The notes beneath the pieces were generated by a model. It did no database searches, was not told the origin of the DNA, and was given only the letters and a program-made list of their open reading frames with translations. Made by a program: the position numbers and the translations under genes. From NCBI RefSeq assembly GCF_000622325.1, contig NZ_JASE01000005.1, forward strand, positions 1,116,001 to 1,180,000: 64,000 nucleotides of DNA, written 5' to 3'. The stretch is from Sulfitobacter geojensis. GTDB taxonomy: Bacteria > Pseudomonadota > Alphaproteobacteria > Rhodobacterales > Rhodobacteraceae. This document shows, piece by piece, positions 62,030-64,000 of the stretch (position 1 is the first letter of the stretch; each line of letters begins with the position of its first letter).

Positions 62030-62608
62030 CTAATGGCGCGCGTTCATCCAGATCAGTTTTTTGACCTGCATGTTGGTCAACTGCAACTGAACCCTCTTGC
62101 CCGCACGGGGCCGCGTCTTGGCTTTGAAGGTCACGCTGCGAGCTTCTGAATTGAACGGTTTCACCAGATGCACGTGGTACAGAACCGATCCATCGGCGCG
62201 ACACTCGATGCCGGTAATGTTGCCAACATGTGCTCCCTCCGAGCTGACCAAGCGGCGATCATTGGTGTTGCATTCATCGCTTTCGAGAGCGGCAGTTCCT
62301 TCAACCGGACCATCGTTCGGGTTGGTTGCCGTTGATGGTGTATTTGTCGGCTCTTCAGGTTCAGGCTCCGGTTCCGGCTCCGGTTCTGGTTCGGGCTCTG
62401 GCTCCGGTTCGGGCTCAGGTTCCGGTTCTGGTTCCGGCGATTTGTCGGGATCAGTGCCGCCCTTATCCGGGGACACATCGTCGCCTTTTGAAACGCCTCC
62501 CTCTTTGCCACTCACATCCGTGCCATTAATTGCGGCAGCGGGGGCGGCCAGTGTGAAAACCAACAGCGCGGTCGCGGCCAAAGTGCTCATCAATTTCGCT
62601 ATGGTCAT
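62030..62608 (-). CDS. secreted protein with Pro-Glu repeat linker, function unknown
   Basis: 192 residues from the ATG at 62608, preceded by GGAGG. The signal peptide lies at about 1-27 (LMSTLAATALLVFTLAAPAA). A charged Gly/Asp/Lys stretch leads to an uninterrupted Pro-Glu dipeptide tract at about 57-85, then a Thr/Asn-rich spacer. A C-terminal domain of about 85 residues has two Cys (DECNTNDRR and GIECRADG) that could form a disulfide. The Pro-Glu tract would form a stiff rod as in TonB linkers. The C-terminal domain is not recognised. A full CtrA box lies 46 bases upstream. Confidence 0.75.
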   Translation of the reverse strand: MTIAKLMSTLAATALLVFTLAAPAAAINGTDVSGKEGGVSKGDDVSPDKGGTDPDKSPEPEPEPEPEPEPEPEPEPEPEPEPEPEEPTNTPSTATNPNDGPVEGTAALESDECNTNDRRLVSSEGAHVGNITGIECRADGSVLYHVHLVKPFNSEARSVTFKAKTRPRAGKRVQLQLTNMQVKKLIWMNARH

Positions 62609-63043
62609 TGCAGATATCCTCCTTGAAAAAATCATTTCGCCATCAGCTAAATATTAACGATATGTTAACCTTTCTCGCTCTGGAAGGGATGGAAAAAAGC
62701 TTGAGAAACACTCCACTACCGGAGGTTCTCAAGGTTCCAAAATGGGTCACCCCCGCTAAGGTGTTGAAAAATATAGCGCCATTCAGGGGGGTGGCGGAGG
62801 CTCAACCGGAAAGCGCGCCGGTTCAATTAGCAACGCCCCATTGTGGCTATTTCGTTTTCAGGATCAATCTCGGTTAAACCGACCTATTGTCCATTTTCCG
62901 CAACTCAGGACAGGTGATTCCTGTGATCGTCATCATTTCCCGTGCGTGTCCGGCGGTGTAAATTTTTGCCTGTTTGCAGATTGGGAAAGTAGCGGGGGCA
63001 TATCGTCCCATGCCCCCGCTTTCTGTAAAATCCGGTTACGTTA
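62609..63043. other. intergenic region with CtrA box
   Basis: About 435 bases. Next to the Pro-Glu protein gene is a CtrA-type motif. A 71-codon plus-strand frame (62662-62877) lacks a ribosome site and recognisable content. The rest, down to the lipoprotein gene, shows nothing convincing. Confidence 0.4.
62654..62669. promoter_or_regulatory. CtrA-binding motif (TTAA-N7-TTAAC)
   Basis: The sequence TTAACGATATGTTAAC fits the full CtrA consensus TTAA, seven bases, TTAAC without mismatch, and TTAAC/GTTAA are also inverted repeats. It is 46 bases upstream of the ATG of the minus-strand secreted protein gene. In Rhodobacteraceae CtrA controls motility, gene-transfer agents and related surface genes. 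Confidence 0.6.
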
Positions 63044-63226
63044 TCAAAGGCCTGAAACAGTTGTCGCCAGCGCCTGATTTTCGGCGGCGACCCTTTGTTG
63101 AACCGCTGCGCAGGCATCCAGATTGCCGGCCATGCATGCCGCATCGATCTGTTCGCGTGCAGAAAGCTCTGCCGGTGTTTCGCAGGCGCTCAGGCAAAGA
63201 GCGGCCAGAATGAGATATGGTTTCAT
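63044..63226 (-). CDS. small lipoprotein, function unknown
   Basis: 60 residues. MKPYLILAALCLSACETPAE has a short positive start, hydrophobic core and lipobox LSAC, so it should be processed to a lipoprotein of about 46 residues with Cys15 as the lipidated N-terminus. The mature part is Ala-rich and helical, with two more Cys (AACMAGNLDACAAVQQR). The GNLDAC motif resembles a piece of a Sel1-like or entericidin-like small lipoprotein, but no function can be given. Confidence 0.65.
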   Translation of the reverse strand: MKPYLILAALCLSACETPAELSAREQIDAACMAGNLDACAAVQQRVAAENQALATTVSGL

Positions 63227-63614
63227 TGTCGTTTCTTTCTATTTTTATTCGTGGCCACCGCAGCAAAGGGTCAAATGACTGATTGCATCCGCGTTTTTTG
63301 CTGGCGGTGGGTCTGTTTCGTATTTCGGGTTTGAGTGACGTGAGGCGTTGTGGATGTCTCCTGATCGCAAGTGATGGGATCAGACATCTCGCAAATTTGC
63401 GGTCCCGTCGTCCGTCCCAACAGGCGGGGACACTTCTTGCGCTCGGCCGGTTGGATTGTTCAAACCGATATGTCCTTCCCAAACTAAAAGGACGACATCG
63501 CCACGCGGTTAAGGCAGGTAGTCGGGCAGAACTGCGGAATACGATTTGTTTAACTGTGCGCCCTTCACCATGCTGGCAGGGCCATGCACATTGGGATGAT
63601 GAAAGAGATATTGA
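63227..63614. other. intergenic region before partial membrane regulator gene
   Basis: About 390 bases without a supported gene. An imperfect inverted repeat at 63353-63388 (GATGT plus CTGATC against GATCAG plus ACATC) could form an 11-bp stem with a three-base bulge, or act as an operator for the following gene. Nothing else is recognised. Confidence 0.35.
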
Positions 63615-64000
63615 ATGATCTTTGAGAACGTGGATGCCGTTGTGAATATCGTCCTGACGGGCATCTGCCTGTTCTGCGCGCATCTGTTGATGCTCAGGCG
63701 GCGCGATCCGGGGGTTTACCTTCCGCTTGCGCTGCTTTTTCTGTTTCAGGGCGTTTCCACTGGTTTCGCGGTTCTGGCCGAGACGTACGATCCCGCAAAT
63801 GCTGGCCTATTATCGCGTATCAATCTGGTGACCGGCGCGCTGGAAATCGCCACTCCATTTTTGTTTTGGGTTTATGTGCGTGCTCTGACCACCGAAGGTC
63901 AGGCCGAGCGCATCCCGAAGCTGCGCAATCACATTGTTCCCATCGTCCTTGTCACGCTGTGCTTCTGGTCGCTTTTGTTCCTGCCGGTTGACCTGCAGGA
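63615..64000 (+). CDS. N-terminal membrane part of a larger protein, possibly AraC-type regulator
   Basis: Open from the ATG at 63615 to the window edge (about 128 residues), so the gene is cut off. At least four hydrophobic helices can be seen, including VVNIVLTGICLFCAHLLMLR, VYLPLALLFLFQGVSTGFAV and LEIATPFLFWVYVRALT. The pattern resembles the membrane sensor half of AraC-family regulators or of sensor kinases. The DNA-binding half would lie outside, so the assignment is tentative. Confidence 0.5.
   Translation, partial: MIFENVDAVVNIVLTGICLFCAHLLMLRRRDPGVYLPLALLFLFQGVSTGFAVLAETYDPANAGLLSRINLVTGALEIATPFLFWVYVRALTTEGQAERIPKLRNHIVPIVLVTLCFWSLLFLPVDLQ

Noticed and set aside
62097..62657. Long plus-strand frame with Gly-Ser repeats opposite the Pro-Glu protein
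   Set aside because: The minus-strand frame has a signal peptide, a GGAGG ribosome site and an upstream CtrA box. The plus-strand frame is a by-product of the hexamer repeat.
62662..62877. 71-codon plus-strand frame beginning at an ATG
   Set aside because: No ribosome site, no recognisable motif, and its start overlaps the CtrA box of the divergent gene.

Overview
The window looks like chromosomal DNA of a marine alphaproteobacterium of the Rhodobacteraceae (Roseobacter group). The signs are GC-rich codons, tightly overlapping ATGA and TGATG operons, many ABC and TRAP uptake systems, FCD-type GntR regulators, a short RsmJ and one full-consensus CtrA box. This is a judgement from gene style; no database was searched.

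Region by region: (1) 1-8.1 kb: the tail of an unknown gene, exbB-exbD-tonB, a convergent FMN hydroxyacid oxidase, and an RND efflux adaptor/pump pair. (2) 8.1-19.1 kb: a six-gene minus-strand operon (MarR regulator, creatininase-like, ketopantoate-reductase-like, SDR, M20 peptidase, DMT transporter) diverging from a five-gene Dpp/Opp-type ABC importer, with MarR-type palindromes between them. (3) 19.1-36.3 kb: rsmJ; an XRE-cupin regulator diverging at two strong palindromes from an FAD amine oxidase, TRAP transporter (order M-P-Q), M81 (MlrC-like) peptidase, alpha/beta hydrolase and ornithine cyclodeaminase-like gene; a DMT permease; a second XRE-cupin regulator; a second Dpp-type importer with an M24 peptidase inserted after the binding protein. 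(4) 36.7 kb: tRNA-Ser(GCT). (5) 37-46.5 kb: FAH-family hydrolase, GntR regulator, GST, SDR, FAD-linked hydroxyacid dehydrogenase, ThDP enzyme and a TAXI-TRAP uptake system. (6) 46.8-61.8 kb: an organic/sugar-acid catabolic island. (7) 61.8-64 kb: a secreted Pro-Glu-repeat protein behind a CtrA box, a small lipoprotein and the start of a membrane protein.

The most interesting system is region 6. It encodes biosynthesis of the nickel-pincer nucleotide (NPN) cofactor in two operons (fadR-like/larE/larB/gntR/NIPSNAP, and uxaA-like/larA-like/larC). A LarA-superfamily enzyme keeps the His, His, Lys and His expected for NPN catalysis. Around it are a sugar-acid dehydratase of the L-arabinonate type (Cys59, Cys127, Cys200), a DapA-family enzyme, an alpha-ketoglutaric semialdehyde dehydrogenase, an HpaI aldolase, an RraA-family aldolase, a UxaA-type dehydratase and a D-2-hydroxyacid dehydrogenase. 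The simplest reading is a Weimberg-type pathway (aldonate to 2-keto-3-deoxy acid to 2-oxoglutarate semialdehyde to 2-oxoglutarate). The LarA-like enzyme would epimerise C2 of a sugar acid so that both epimers enter. Similar AT-rich palindromes at 53446 and 57702 suggest one GntR regulator ties the dehydratase and larA operons together. The substrate and the epimerase role are inferences.
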